From Streptomyces sp. GS7 (GTDB lineage Bacteria; Actinomycetota; Actinomycetes; Streptomycetales; Streptomycetaceae): DNA of 64,000 bases. The stretch lies in NCBI RefSeq assembly GCF_009834125.1, contig NZ_CP047146.1:8710501-8774500 (forward strand), in the 5' to 3' direction. The number at the start of each line of letters is the position of its first letter. The stretch's first letter is position 1. The notes beneath the pieces were generated by a model, which was given only the letters and a program-made list of their open reading frames with translations, had not been told where the DNA came from and searched no databases. The position numbers and the translations under genes are program-made. Positions 54,649 through 63,117 of the stretch are shown piece by piece.

Positions 54649-55364
54649 TCGAATGTCAGCGACCCGACCCGCGGATGCCGGAACACCCGGCGGCTGGTGC
54701 CGAAGTCCGCGAGGTCGTGTGCCTGCCACCACTCACTGAACTCCCGGCTCACCCGCCGGAGTTCCCGGGTGAGCCGGTCGAATCGCGGATCGTCGAACCG
54801 CTCGCGCGCATCGGCCCGGAACTGGGCGACCAGATCCCGCGCCTGCCCCTCCCAGTCGGCCAGCAGCGTCCGCATCGCCGGGTCCGTGAAGACCAGCCAC
54901 AGCAGATTGCGTTCGTCCGGCGCCAGTTCCCCGGGGTCGCCGATCAGCCCGGCCTCGGCGCTGTTCCAGCCCACGAGGTCCCAGTTGGCGTCGAGCAGAT
55001 ACGCCGGATGCGGAGCGAGCGCGTCCACCAGCCGCTGCAACGCGGGACCGGGGCTGCGGACCGGCGGCTGCTCCGGGGGCCGCTCCCCGGCCAGCGCGAA
55101 CAGATGCCGCCGTTCGACCGAGCTGAGCATCATGGCTCGCGCCAGGCTCGTCAGGACCTGTCTGCTCACGCTGATGTCGCGCGCCTGCTCCAGCCAGGTG
55201 TACCAGGTCACACTGACACCGGAGAGCTGGGCGACCTCCTCGCGCCGCAGCCCTGGCGTACGGCGCCGGGGTCCGGCCACGATGCCCGCGTCCTGGGGCG
55301 TGATCCGCTCCCGGCGCGAGCGCAGGAAATCCGCGAGGACGCGCCGCCGGTCCTGGTCGGTCAT
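54531..55364 (-). CDS. XRE-family regulator with MmyB-like ligand domain
   Basis: A 277-residue regulator. The start at 55364 (MTDQDRRRVLADFLRSRRER) follows GGGAGA. The HTH reads GLRREEVAQLSGVSVTWYTWLEQARDISVSRQVLTSLARAM. The C-terminal MmyB-like part (LVDALAPHPAYLLDANWDLVGWNSAEAGLIGD) binds small ligands in relatives. It is divergent to a DHA2 efflux gene, which it probably represses, and overlaps the methyltransferase 3' end on the other strand. Confidence 0.92.
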   Translation of the reverse strand: MTDQDRRRVLADFLRSRRERITPQDAGIVAGPRRRTPGLRREEVAQLSGVSVTWYTWLEQARDISVSRQVLTSLARAMMLSSVERRHLFALAGERPPEQPPVRSPGPALQRLVDALAPHPAYLLDANWDLVGWNSAEAGLIGDPGELAPDERNLLWLVFTDPAMRTLLADWEGQARDLVAQFRADARERFDDPRFDRLTRELRRVSREFSEWWQAHDLADFGTSRRVFRHPRVGSLTFDYVKLAALDAPGVKLFVCMPTDEETRGKLPALATALKNV

Positions 55365-55460
55365 CGGCTCTCCCGGTGCGGCGGCTACCGGTGGGGGTAG
55401 CGGAAACACCAGCATAATCGGTCTCTGTATGTCTGTTCGGGGCTGTTTGATCGTTGCGGC

Positions 55461-56945
55461 ATGACACAGACAACTCGCCCGTCGGGTACGGCGGCGCAGC
55501 CCTCAGGGGCGAAGTGGGGCCGGCACGCCGGGCGGCGGGCCCCTGCGGCCCCCGGACGGGCCCTCGCCATCGTCCTCGCCGGCGCCTTCATGGCGGTCCT
55601 CGACACCTTCATCGTGCTGGTCGCCGCGCCGGCCATCCAGGCGGACCTGCACTCCACCGCCGCCGACATCCAGCTGATCCTCGCCGGCTACCAACTCACC
55701 TACGCCGTCGCCCTGATCACCGTGGCCCGCCTCGGCGACCGGTTCGGCCGCAAGCGCGTGTTCCTGCTCGGTATGGGGCTCTTCACCGTGTCCTCCGTGG
55801 GCTGCGCCCTGGCCCCCGACTCGGGCACCCTGATCGCCGCCCGGCTCGTCCAGGGATTGAGCGCGGCGGCGATGTTCCCGCAGGTTTTCGCGATGATCCA
55901 GGTGCTGCTCCCGGCGGAGCGGCGCCCCAAGGCGTTCGGCGCGCTAGGCGCGGTCATCGGAATGGCCACCATCGCCGGGCAGTTGCTCGGCGGCGTCCTG
56001 ATCTCCGCCGACCTCTTCGGCTCCTCCTGGCGACCGGTCTTCTGGGTCAACGTGCCCGTCGGCGTGGTCACCCTGCTGCTCGCCGCGCGCTACGTCCCCG
56101 AGTCGCGCGCCCCGGAGGCCCGCCGCCTGGACCTGCGCGGCGCCGCCGTGCTCACGCTCGCCCTGGTGCTCCTCGTCGTCCCGCTGGTGGAGGGGCGCTC
56201 GTCCGGCTGGCCGCTGTGGACCTGGCTCAGCCTGGCCGCGAGCGTGCTGGCGTTCGCCGTGTTCGCGCTGGTGGAACGGCGGGTGGACGCCTCGGGCGGC
56301 GACCCGCTCGTGCGGCTGCGGCTGCTTCGCGAGCGCCCCTTCGCGATCGGCATGACGCTGGTCCTGCTCGTCTACGCGGGCATCAACTCCTTCTTCCTCA
56401 TCCTGTCCCTCACCCTCCAGGACGGCCTGGGGAAGGGCCCGCTCGGCGCCGGCCTGGCCTATACGCCGTTCGCCGTGGTCTTCTTCGCCGCCAGCCTGCT
56501 CGCCGGGCGACTCGCCCGCTTCGGCCGCCGCGTCCTCCAGGCCGGCGCCCTGATCGGCGGCCTGGGCTTCCTCGCCACCATCGTCGTGGCCTCCGCCGCC
56601 GGCCCCACGCTCACGTCCGCGGAACTGACCCCCTCGCTGCTCCTGGTCGGTGCCGGCAACGGCCTGCTGGTCACCCCGCTGCTCAACGCGGTGCTCGCCA
56701 ACGTCCTTCCGCAGGAGGTGGGCATGGCCTCCGGGGTGCTGTCCACCGGGCAGCAGGTCGGCGGCGCGGTCGGGGTCGCGCTCATCGGCGTGCTCTTCTA
56801 CGGCACTCTCGGCACCGCCCCGCACCACGACACCGCCGCCTACGGCCATGCGCTGGCACTCGCCGTCGCGTTCAACGCCGCGCTGGCCGTGCTGATCTCG
56901 GTGCTGCTGCCCTTCCTCCCGGACACCGCCCGGCACCGCGGGTAG
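55461..56945 (+). CDS. MFS multidrug efflux transporter (DHA2 family)
   Basis: A 494-residue permease with about fourteen transmembrane helices. Motif A appears as ARLGDRFGRKRVFLLGM and motif D1-like LAGAFMAVLDTFIVLVAAPAIQ near the first helix. Further features are GATIAGQLLGG-type helix 5 (motif C) and GVLSTGQQVGGAVGVALIG near the end. It is divergent to the XRE/MmyB regulator 97 bp away, a common drug-efflux arrangement in streptomycetes. Confidence 0.93.
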   Translation: MTQTTRPSGTAAQPSGAKWGRHAGRRAPAAPGRALAIVLAGAFMAVLDTFIVLVAAPAIQADLHSTAADIQLILAGYQLTYAVALITVARLGDRFGRKRVFLLGMGLFTVSSVGCALAPDSGTLIAARLVQGLSAAAMFPQVFAMIQVLLPAERRPKAFGALGAVIGMATIAGQLLGGVLISADLFGSSWRPVFWVNVPVGVVTLLLAARYVPESRAPEARRLDLRGAAVLTLALVLLVVPLVEGRSSGWPLWTWLSLAASVLAFAVFALVERRVDASGGDPLVRLRLLRERPFAIGMTLVLLVYAGINSFFLILSLTLQDGLGKGPLGAGLAYTPFAVVFFAASLLAGRLARFGRRVLQAGALIGGLGFLATIVVASAAGPTLTSAELTPSLLLVGAGNGLLVTPLLNAVLANVLPQEVGMASGVLSTGQQVGGAVGVALIGVLFYGTLGTAPHHDTAAYGHALALAVAFNAALAVLISVLLPFLPDTARHRG

Positions 56946-56990
56946 TCGACCCACACCAGTCACTCTCCGTGAGGAATTTTTCGAAAACCC

Positions 56991-57033
56991 TTGGCACGCG
57001 GTCGACTTGAGGCTATCTTGGAATGGTCGTTCC
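56991..57033 (+). promoter_or_regulatory. Promoter and operator-like palindrome of the TetR-peroxiredoxin operon
   Basis: TTGGCA (56991-56996) and TATCTT (57014-57019) lie 17 bp apart. Immediately after is GGAATGGTCGTTCC (57020-57033), a near-perfect palindrome covering the likely start point. The TetR protein encoded next is the obvious ligand. Confidence 0.65.
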
Positions 57034-57147
57034 GTGATCGCGGAGCAAGCCCGCCTCCCGGAGCACCGAGACGGCGAAGCCGCGGCACCGCGTGGCGTGA
57101 CACCGCACTACATGGCATGACATGGCACACGAAGAAGGGAGCAACTC

Positions 57148-57777
57148 ATGCCCGACATCAAGCACTTCAACCCCGATGTGGTGCTGGACGACATCGTCCA
57201 GGTCTTCTGGCACCAGGGCATGGCCACCACCGGGATCCAGGCACTGGTGACCGCGACCGGCGTGAGCCGCTCCAGCCTCTACGCCACGTTCGGTAACAAG
57301 GACGACCTCTACGCCGCCGCCCTCAGCCGGTACATAGAGCAGCACTCCGCACCGGCCTTCGCCCATCTCGCCGCGACGGAGACGGGACTGACCGCCATCG
57401 AGGAGTTCTTCGGCACGCTCATCGGCATCCGCTGCTCCGGCGCGGTCGCCGGCTGGGGCTGCATGGTCACCAACGCCTACGCCGGTCCCGAATGCGCCGC
57501 CCCCGACATACGCACCCTGCTGGAGACGCACCACGGCACGCTCCAGTCGGCCCTGCGCGCCGCACTCACCACGGCCGCCGGTCTCGGCCAACTCCAGCCC
57601 GGTACCGACCTCGACGCCGCCGCGGCCGTGCTGTCGACCCTCGCGTACGGCGTGAATCTGCGCTCCCGCGCGGGTGCCGACGCCGGGGCACTGACCGACA
57701 CCGTCACCGCCGCCCTCGCGCCCCTGCGCGCCGAATCCACAGCTCACACCACCCCCACAGGAGTGACCGGCCCATGA
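57148..57777 (+). CDS. TetR-family repressor
   Basis: A 209-residue regulator starting at 57148 (MPDIKHFNPDVVLDDIVQVF) with GGGAG 6 bases upstream. The HTH (MATTGIQALVTATGVSRSSLYATFGNKDDLYAAAL) covers about 25-60, and the effector domain follows with AGWGCMVTNAYAGPECAAPD. Its stop overlaps the peroxiredoxin start by ATGA. It is probably autoregulated at the palindrome upstream. Confidence 0.93.
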   Translation: MPDIKHFNPDVVLDDIVQVFWHQGMATTGIQALVTATGVSRSSLYATFGNKDDLYAAALSRYIEQHSAPAFAHLAATETGLTAIEEFFGTLIGIRCSGAVAGWGCMVTNAYAGPECAAPDIRTLLETHHGTLQSALRAALTTAAGLGQLQPGTDLDAAAAVLSTLAYGVNLRSRAGADAGALTDTVTAALAPLRAESTAHTTPTGVTGP

Positions 57778-58430
57778 GCCTCCAGGACGAACTGACCGCC
57801 TTCTTCCGCACCCTCTACCCCGAGATCCCGGACGCCGCCCGCGAGGTGATGGAGCGCGCCGGCCGCGATCTCGCCGCCTCGGGGCAGGCCGGGCGCGCCC
57901 GCCAAGTAGGCGAGCGGGCCCCCTCGTTCGGACTCCCGTCGGCGACCGGCACCACCGTCTCCCTCGACGCCCTGCTCGCCGCCGGGCCCGTCGTCCTCAC
58001 CTTCTACCGCGGCGCCTGGTGCCCGTACTGCAACATCGCCCTGCGCGCCCTCCAGGAGCGGCACGCCGAGATCACCGCCCGGGGCGCCCGCCTGGTGGCC
58101 GTGTCCCCGCAGATACCGGACGAGTCGCTCTCCCTCACCGAGAAGCACGGGCTCGCCTTCGACGTCCTCAGCGATGTGGGCTCCGATACGGCCACGCGGT
58201 ACGGCCTCAGCTTCGACCTGCCCGACGACCTGGCCGCCCTGTACGAATCCTTCGGCTTCGATCTCCAGCGCGTCAACGGCGGCCATCCGCGCACCCTGCC
58301 GCTGCCCGCCACCTATGTCATCGACCGCGGCGGCATCATCCGCTGGGCCTTCGTCGACACCGACTACACCGCCCGCGCCGAGCCCGCCGACATCCTGGCC
58401 GCCCTCGACACCCTGGAGGTTTCGCCCTGA
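57774..58430 (+). CDS. AhpC/TSA-family peroxiredoxin-like protein
   Basis: A 218-residue thioredoxin-fold protein. After a helical N-terminal extension, the core has VGERAPSFGLPSATGTTVSL and the peroxidatic-type motif VVLTFYRGAWCPYCNIAL, with C-x-x-C rather than the single cysteine of classical AhpC. Later segments include LVAVSPQIPDESLSLTEKHG and PATYVIDRGGIIRWAFVDTDYTARAEP. Reduces peroxides or acts as a thiol oxidoreductase. It is translationally coupled to the TetR gene. Confidence 0.92.
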   Translation: MSLQDELTAFFRTLYPEIPDAAREVMERAGRDLAASGQAGRARQVGERAPSFGLPSATGTTVSLDALLAAGPVVLTFYRGAWCPYCNIALRALQERHAEITARGARLVAVSPQIPDESLSLTEKHGLAFDVLSDVGSDTATRYGLSFDLPDDLAALYESFGFDLQRVNGGHPRTLPLPATYVIDRGGIIRWAFVDTDYTARAEPADILAALDTLEVSP

Positions 58431-58565
58431 CCCCACTCCCCCGCCCACCGCGGATCCACGCCACCTCAACGGCCCATCAACTCGCCGCCGTCCCGCCATA
58501 GGCCCCCGTTCACCGGAGCGCTATCGTCGGATTCCAGGAACGCAACGGGGGGAGGGCAGCCGTCG

Positions 58566-58817
58566 ATGTCGCAGGACGATGCCGTGATCGGCTGTACCGG
58601 AGTGCTGCTGATCGGCACTCGTGGGGCTGCCGGACCCGGTGAGGTTCTGGTGCGGGTCCGCGGGGGTTCCGAAGCTTTTCTCGCGTGGTCCGCCGAGCCC
58701 CTTCCGGTAGGGGCGACCGTGCTCGTGATCGAGTCCCGTGGCAATCGCCAGGTCGACGTCATGGAGTGGGCTGATCCGTTGGACGCGTTGCCCGGCAGTG
58801 CCGGCGACGCCGGTTGA
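58566..58817 (+). CDS. Small NfeD-like (OB-fold) protein
   Basis: An 83-residue protein starting at 58566 after GGGGGGAGGG. VLLIGTRGAAGPGEVLVRVRGGSEAFLAWSAEPLPVGATVLVIESRGNRQVDVMEW reads as the OB-fold C-terminal domain of NfeD proteins, without their membrane part. NfeD-type partners stand next to flotillin/SPFH genes, as here. Coupled with the following gene 11 bp downstream. Confidence 0.82.
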   Translation: MSQDDAVIGCTGVLLIGTRGAAGPGEVLVRVRGGSEAFLAWSAEPLPVGATVLVIESRGNRQVDVMEWADPLDALPGSAGDAG

Positions 58818-58828
58818 GGAGACAAACG

Positions 58829-60001
58829 ATGTTCGGTTACCGCGTTCCCGCCCCTGATCAAGCCATGCTGATCTCAGGAGGCAAGCGTGGCCAGGGCGGC
58901 GCTCCGTTTCGAGTGGTCACCGGCCATGGCAAGTTCGTGCTGCCGGTCTTCCGCAAGGTGCGCTTCCTGACCCTGGCCATGTGTGAGGCCGAGGTCGCGG
59001 AGAAGTGTGTGACCCGGCAGGGCATCGCGCTCACGGTTCGCGCCGTGATCGCGTTCAAGGTCGGCAACGACACCGAGAGCATCGTCAACGCCGGTCAGCG
59101 GTTCCTGTCCGACCAGGACCAGATGGCGGTGCTCACCGGCCGGATCTTCGCCGGTCATCTGCGGTCCATCATCGGCTCGATGACGGTCGAGGAGATCGTC
59201 ACCGAGCGGCAGAAGCTGGCCACCGAGGTCCTGGAGACCTCCAAGACCGAGATGGCCAAGATCGGCCTGATCGTCGACTCGCTCCAGATCCAGTCCATCG
59301 ACGACGGCAACACCGGCTACATCGAGGCGATGTCCGCGCCGCACAAGGCCGCCATCCAGCAGCAGGCCCAGGTCGCCCAGGCCCAGGCCACCCAGGCGTC
59401 GGTCGAGGCCCAGCAGGAGGCGGCACGCAACCAGGCCGAGTACCAGCGGCAGACCGCCGTCGTGCAGGCCGAGTACAACGCCGAGGTCGACCGCGCCCAG
59501 GCCCGAGCCGCCCAGGCCGGCCCACTCGCCCAGGCACACGCCCAGCAGGAAGTACTGGCCGCGCAGACCGAACTCGCCGAGCGCGCCGCCAAACTGCGCC
59601 AGCAGGAACTGGTCGCCGAGGTCGTCAAGCCCGCCGAGGCGGAGGCCGAGCGCATCCGGCTACTGGCCCTGGCCGAAGCCGAGCGCATGAAGATCCAGGC
59701 CGAGGCCGCCGCCTCACACGACCGGGTCGCACTGGACCGGATGCTCATCGACCAGCTCCCGCAGATCGTCAAGGAAGCCTCCGCCGGCCTCGCAGGCGCC
59801 AACGTCAACGTCCTCAACGGCACCGACGGCCTCGGCGAGATCGCCGCCGGCCTGGTCGGCCAGGGCCTCACCATCCTCGACTCGGTACGCCGCAACCTCG
59901 GCACCCCCGACGCCTCCGGCCACACCCCCGACAAGAACCGCGCCCCGGGCAACAGCGTGGGCAACGGCACCGGCCACAGCGGTCGCGTAGAGATCGAGTA
60001 G
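58829..60001 (+). CDS. SPFH/flotillin-like protein
   Basis: A 390-residue SPFH-domain protein starting at 58829 (MFGYRVPAPDQAMLISGGKR) after GAGGAG. The SPFH domain (RVVTGHGKFVLPVFRKVRFLTLAMCEAEVAEKCVTRQGIALTVRAVIAFKV) covers about 20-180. A long coiled coil rich in Gln, Ala and Glu (QQQAQVAQAQATQASVEAQQE) follows to about 310. It has no strong membrane anchor and ends in a Gly-rich, low-complexity tail. Flotillins scaffold membrane microdomains; the small partner resembles NfeD. Confidence 0.93.
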   Translation: MFGYRVPAPDQAMLISGGKRGQGGAPFRVVTGHGKFVLPVFRKVRFLTLAMCEAEVAEKCVTRQGIALTVRAVIAFKVGNDTESIVNAGQRFLSDQDQMAVLTGRIFAGHLRSIIGSMTVEEIVTERQKLATEVLETSKTEMAKIGLIVDSLQIQSIDDGNTGYIEAMSAPHKAAIQQQAQVAQAQATQASVEAQQEAARNQAEYQRQTAVVQAEYNAEVDRAQARAAQAGPLAQAHAQQEVLAAQTELAERAAKLRQQELVAEVVKPAEAEAERIRLLALAEAERMKIQAEAAASHDRVALDRMLIDQLPQIVKEASAGLAGANVNVLNGTDGLGEIAAGLVGQGLTILDSVRRNLGTPDASGHTPDKNRAPGNSVGNGTGHSGRVEIE

Positions 60002-60077
60002 CGAGCGAACAGCAAGCGAACAGCGGAGCCGCAGGCGGGGGCAGGACCGCCCTCAGGGCCTTCCCGACCCTGACCCC

Positions 60078-60141
60078 ACCGGACCGAGCCATCGGACCGG
60101 GCCATCGGACCGGCACATCAGACCAGCCCATCGGGCCGGTC
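60078..60141. repeat. GCCATCGGACCGG-type direct repeats after the flotillin gene
   Basis: Short GCCATCGGACCGG units (GGGCCATCGGACCGG, then degenerate copies) lie between the convergent flotillin and MarR genes. They may fold weakly. No function assigned. Confidence 0.4.
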
Positions 60142-60639
60142 CTACGCCCCCCGCCCCCGCTGGCGCGGCTCCTCGGCGTGCTTTTCGCGGACGTAGACCA
60201 CCAGGCGGTTCAGCACGGCCATCGTGGTGGCGAGTTCGGCGTCGTCGAAGTCGCTCAGGGCCTGCCGCAATCCGGCCAGACTGGCCTGCTGGAAGCTGCG
60301 CAGGACCTCCGTGCCGTGGGGCGTGATGGCGACCTGGCGGGCGCGGCGGTCGAGGGAGTCCTGGGTGCGTTCCACCAGGTCCTGGGACTCCAACTGGCCG
60401 ATCTGCCGGGTGACATGCGGCGGTTCGACCATCAGTTGCGCCGCCAGGTCGCCGACCCGGCTGACACCGCCGCTGCTCTCCAGGGCCATCAGCAGATAGA
60501 GGTCGGAGCGCCCGGCCTGGACACCCGCCTGCAGCGCCTGGCGCTCGTGCGCCCGGGAGCGGGTGAGCAGATAGGACAGCGTGGCCAGCACCTTTTGCAG
60601 TGCGGCGAGGGAGTCCTGGTCTCGTGCGGGGTCCGGCAT
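60142..60639 (-). CDS. MarR-family regulator
   Basis: A 165-residue winged-helix regulator starting at 60639 (MPDPARDQDSLAALQKVLATL). Longer frame upstream is non-coding. The wHTH shows LYLLMALESSGGVSRVGDLAAQLMVEPPHVTRQIGQLESQDLVERTQDSLDRRARQVAITPHGTEVL. It is divergent to the P450 operon, and a palindrome of the MarR type lies near that operon's promoter. Confidence 0.92.
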   Translation of the reverse strand: MPDPARDQDSLAALQKVLATLSYLLTRSRAHERQALQAGVQAGRSDLYLLMALESSGGVSRVGDLAAQLMVEPPHVTRQIGQLESQDLVERTQDSLDRRARQVAITPHGTEVLRSFQQASLAGLRQALSDFDDAELATTMAVLNRLVVYVREKHAEEPRQRGRGA

Positions 60640-60785
60640 GGGGGCACTGTAGCGGGCACCGGTCCCCGGATCCGCGGCCCTCCGTACCAGGATCTGGCCG
60701 GATCCCGCCCTACCGCCTGCGGGCAGCACGGCAAGGGTCGGCACCACTCCCGCCTGTTGGCGCCCCGCGACGTACGGGCCCGGTA

Positions 60786-60860
60786 TGAGCCTGGCTTGAG
60801 CCCGGATTCAGCCCGGTCCAACCCGGATCCAACCCGGATTCAACCCGGTTTGAGCCAACC
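60786..60860. repeat. CCGGATTCAACCCGG-like tandem repeats
   Basis: Four or five imperfect copies of CCCGGATTCAACC/CCCGGATCCAACC between the MarR gene and the P450 promoter. Role unknown. Confidence 0.6.
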
Positions 60861-60919
60861 TCGGGCGGCCCGCGATCAACCCTTCCCTCCCCTGCCGGGC
60901 GTGAGTTAGCGTGACGACG

Positions 60920-60935
60920 ACTTAATTGCTTAAGT
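60920..60935 (+). promoter_or_regulatory. 16-bp palindrome upstream of the P450 gene, MarR-type operator
   Basis: ACTTAATTGCTTAAGT has perfect ACTTAA/TTAAGT arms around TTGC, 118 bp upstream of the P450 start codon. It has the AT-rich TTAA(N4)TTAA form common for MarR proteins. The divergent MarR is the likely binder. Confidence 0.6.
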
Positions 60936-61052
60936 TAGGTAACTAGCTTGCGGCTCAGCGCCCCGGCTACGTCACCAGCACGGGAGTTGCCAATCCACGG
61001 CAGTTCGGCAAGCCACCGCAGTGCCGTGTGCGAACGCGGAAGGACCACCCGC

Positions 61053-62282
61053 ATGACGACCGCAGAACGTACCGCTCCCCTCGACGCCCCCGACGCCCCC
61101 GACGCCCTCGCCGTCCCGGCCGCCCGCGCCCCGGGCTGCCCCTTCGATCCCGCACCCGGTGTCGCCCGCGCGGTCCACGAGGAACCCGTCACCCGGGCCA
61201 CCCTCTGGGACGGCTCCGCCTGCTGGCTGGTGACCCGGCATCAGGACGTCCGCCAGGTGCTCGGCGACCAGCGCTTCAGCGCCGACGCGCACCTCCCGGG
61301 ATTCCCGTTCCTCACCGCCGGCGGACGCGAAATCCTCTCCGGCGGCACCACGTTCATCCGCCAGGACGACCCGGAGCACGCCCGGCTGCGCCGGATGCTC
61401 ACCGCCGACTTCATGGTCAAGAAGGTCGAGGCGATGCGCCCGGAGGTGCAGCGCCTCGCCGACGAGTTGATCGACCGGATGACCGACGGCCGCACCTCCG
61501 CCGACCTGGTCACCGACTTCGCGCTGCCGCTGCCGTCCCTGGTGATCTGCCTGCTGCTCGGCGTCCCCTACGAGGACCACGGGTACTTCCAGGAGCGCAG
61601 CCGGATCCTGCTCAGCCTCCGCTCGACCGCCGAGGAGGTCCGTACCGCCCAGCTGGAACTGGTCGCCTATCTGACCCGGCTCGCCGAGTCCAAGCGGGAG
61701 CGGCCCGACGACGGCATCGTCAGCCGCCTGGTCGCCCGCGGCGAGCTGAGCTTCGCCGAAATCGCCACCATGGGGCGGCTGTTGCTGGTGGCCGGCCATG
61801 AGACGACGGCGAACATGACGGCCCTGTCCACCCTCGCCCTGCTGCGCAACCCCGACCAGCTGGCGCGGCTGCGCGCGGAGCCGTCGCTCGTCAAGGGCGC
61901 CGTCGAGGAGCTGCTGCGCTATCTGACGATCGTCCACAACGGCGTCCCGCGCGTCGCCACCGAGGACGTCGAGGTCGGCGGGCGCACCATCCGCGCCGGC
62001 GAGGGCGTGCTGTGCACGATCAACACCGCCAACCGCGACGAGGACGTCTTCCCCGGCGGCGAAGCCCTCGACGTCACCCGCGACGCCCGCCGCCATGTCG
62101 CCTTCGGTTTCGGCGTCCACCAGTGCCTGGGGCAGCCGCTCGCCCGGGTGGAACTCCAGATCGCCGTCGAGACCCTGATCCGACGGCTGCCCGGCCTGCG
62201 GCTGGACATCCCCTTCGAGGACGTCGCGTTCCGCAGCGATATGGCCATCTACGGGGTGCACTCGCTGCCGGTCGCCTGGTAG
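61053..62282 (+). CDS. Cytochrome P450, CYP105-like
   Basis: A 409-residue monooxygenase starting at 61053 (MTTAERTAPLDAPDAPDALA) after GGAAGGA. The oxygen-binding I-helix motif is LLLVAGHETTANM, ERR-triad EELLRYL, K-helix region DVEVGGRTIRAGEGV, and the haem-thiolate loop HVAFGFGVHQCLGQPLARVEL. CYP105 relatives oxidise xenobiotics, macrolides and fatty acids. A 3Fe-4S ferredoxin gene follows 72 bp downstream and should supply electrons; no ferredoxin reductase gene is here. Confidence 0.94.
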   Translation: MTTAERTAPLDAPDAPDALAVPAARAPGCPFDPAPGVARAVHEEPVTRATLWDGSACWLVTRHQDVRQVLGDQRFSADAHLPGFPFLTAGGREILSGGTTFIRQDDPEHARLRRMLTADFMVKKVEAMRPEVQRLADELIDRMTDGRTSADLVTDFALPLPSLVICLLLGVPYEDHGYFQERSRILLSLRSTAEEVRTAQLELVAYLTRLAESKRERPDDGIVSRLVARGELSFAEIATMGRLLLVAGHETTANMTALSTLALLRNPDQLARLRAEPSLVKGAVEELLRYLTIVHNGVPRVATEDVEVGGRTIRAGEGVLCTINTANRDEDVFPGGEALDVTRDARRHVAFGFGVHQCLGQPLARVELQIAVETLIRRLPGLRLDIPFEDVAFRSDMAIYGVHSLPVAW

Positions 62283-62354
62283 CGGCCCGCGGCAGCCCCG
62301 TACCCGACCCACCCTTCGTTCCGCACCCTTCGTTCCGCACCCTTGGGGAGAACC

Positions 62355-62549
62355 ATGCGCATTCACGCCGACCAGGAGAAGTGCTGCGGCGCCGGAAGCT
62401 GCGTGCTGGCCGCGCCGGACGTCTTCGACCAGCGCGAGGAGGACGGCATCGTCGTCGTCCTCGACGCGGAGCCGCCCGCCGCACTGCACGACGCGGTCCG
62501 CGAGGCGGCGGCCATCTGCCCGGCCGCCGCGATCTCGGTGTCCGACTGA
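62355..62549 (+). CDS. 3Fe-4S ferredoxin
   Basis: A 64-residue ferredoxin starting at 62355 (MRIHADQEKCCGAGSCVLAAP) after GGGGAG. Cluster-ligand cysteines occur as CCGAGSC and a later AICPAA, with DVFDQREEDG between, as in ferredoxins of CYP105 partners. Redox partner of the preceding P450. Confidence 0.93.
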   Translation: MRIHADQEKCCGAGSCVLAAPDVFDQREEDGIVVVLDAEPPAALHDAVREAAAICPAAAISVSD

Positions 62550-62726
62550 CACCCCGTACGGGCCCCGCACACCCCGCGGGGCCCGTACGCGACCGCCGAA
62601 ACCCCGCCCCACCGCCGTATCGATACCGCGCCCCTCCTTCGGGTGACGGGGCACATCACCGGACGTCCGCACGGGCAGCGAAGCACAGCACCATGCCAAC
62701 CGCCGTGTTACGAAAGGACGTTCCGC

Positions 62727-63077
62727 ATGCGTCAGCTCCGCCGCGCGCTGGCCGCAGCCGCCGGTTCGCTGATCCTGGCCCTGGCCCTGCCCGCCGCATC
62801 GGCTCACGCCGCCACCGGCGACTTCACCTACGTCTACAACGACCCGTACCTGGGGCCGCTACCCGGCCGCCTCACCGACCCGCCGAGCCGGACGTGCCTC
62901 AACCTCCCGGGGGCGATCCAGGAATATCTGCCACCCGCGCACACGCCACGCAACCACACCGCGTCCACCGCCACGGTCTTCACCGGCCTCGACTGCACCG
63001 GTGACCACTTCACGCTGCGGCCGAACGGCGGCCACGCCTCGGAGCGGCTCAAGCTCCGTTCCGTGGTGTTCTCCTGA
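62727..63077 (+). CDS. Small secreted protein with cysteines
   Basis: A 116-residue exported protein starting at 62727 (MRQLRRALAAAAGSLILALA), with AAAGGA upstream. The signal peptide ends near AHAATG. The mature part carries two cysteines (C57 region RTCLNLPG, and GLDCTGDHFTLRPNG), probably a disulfide. The pattern resembles small beta/gamma-crystallin-like or inhibitor-like streptomycete proteins. No assignment is safe. Confidence 0.85.
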   Translation: MRQLRRALAAAAGSLILALALPAASAHAATGDFTYVYNDPYLGPLPGRLTDPPSRTCLNLPGAIQEYLPPAHTPRNHTASTATVFTGLDCTGDHFTLRPNGGHASERLKLRSVVFS

Positions 63078-63117
63078 CCCGTCTGGCGACAGTCCTGCCC
63101 GCCCAGCCGGACCGCCC

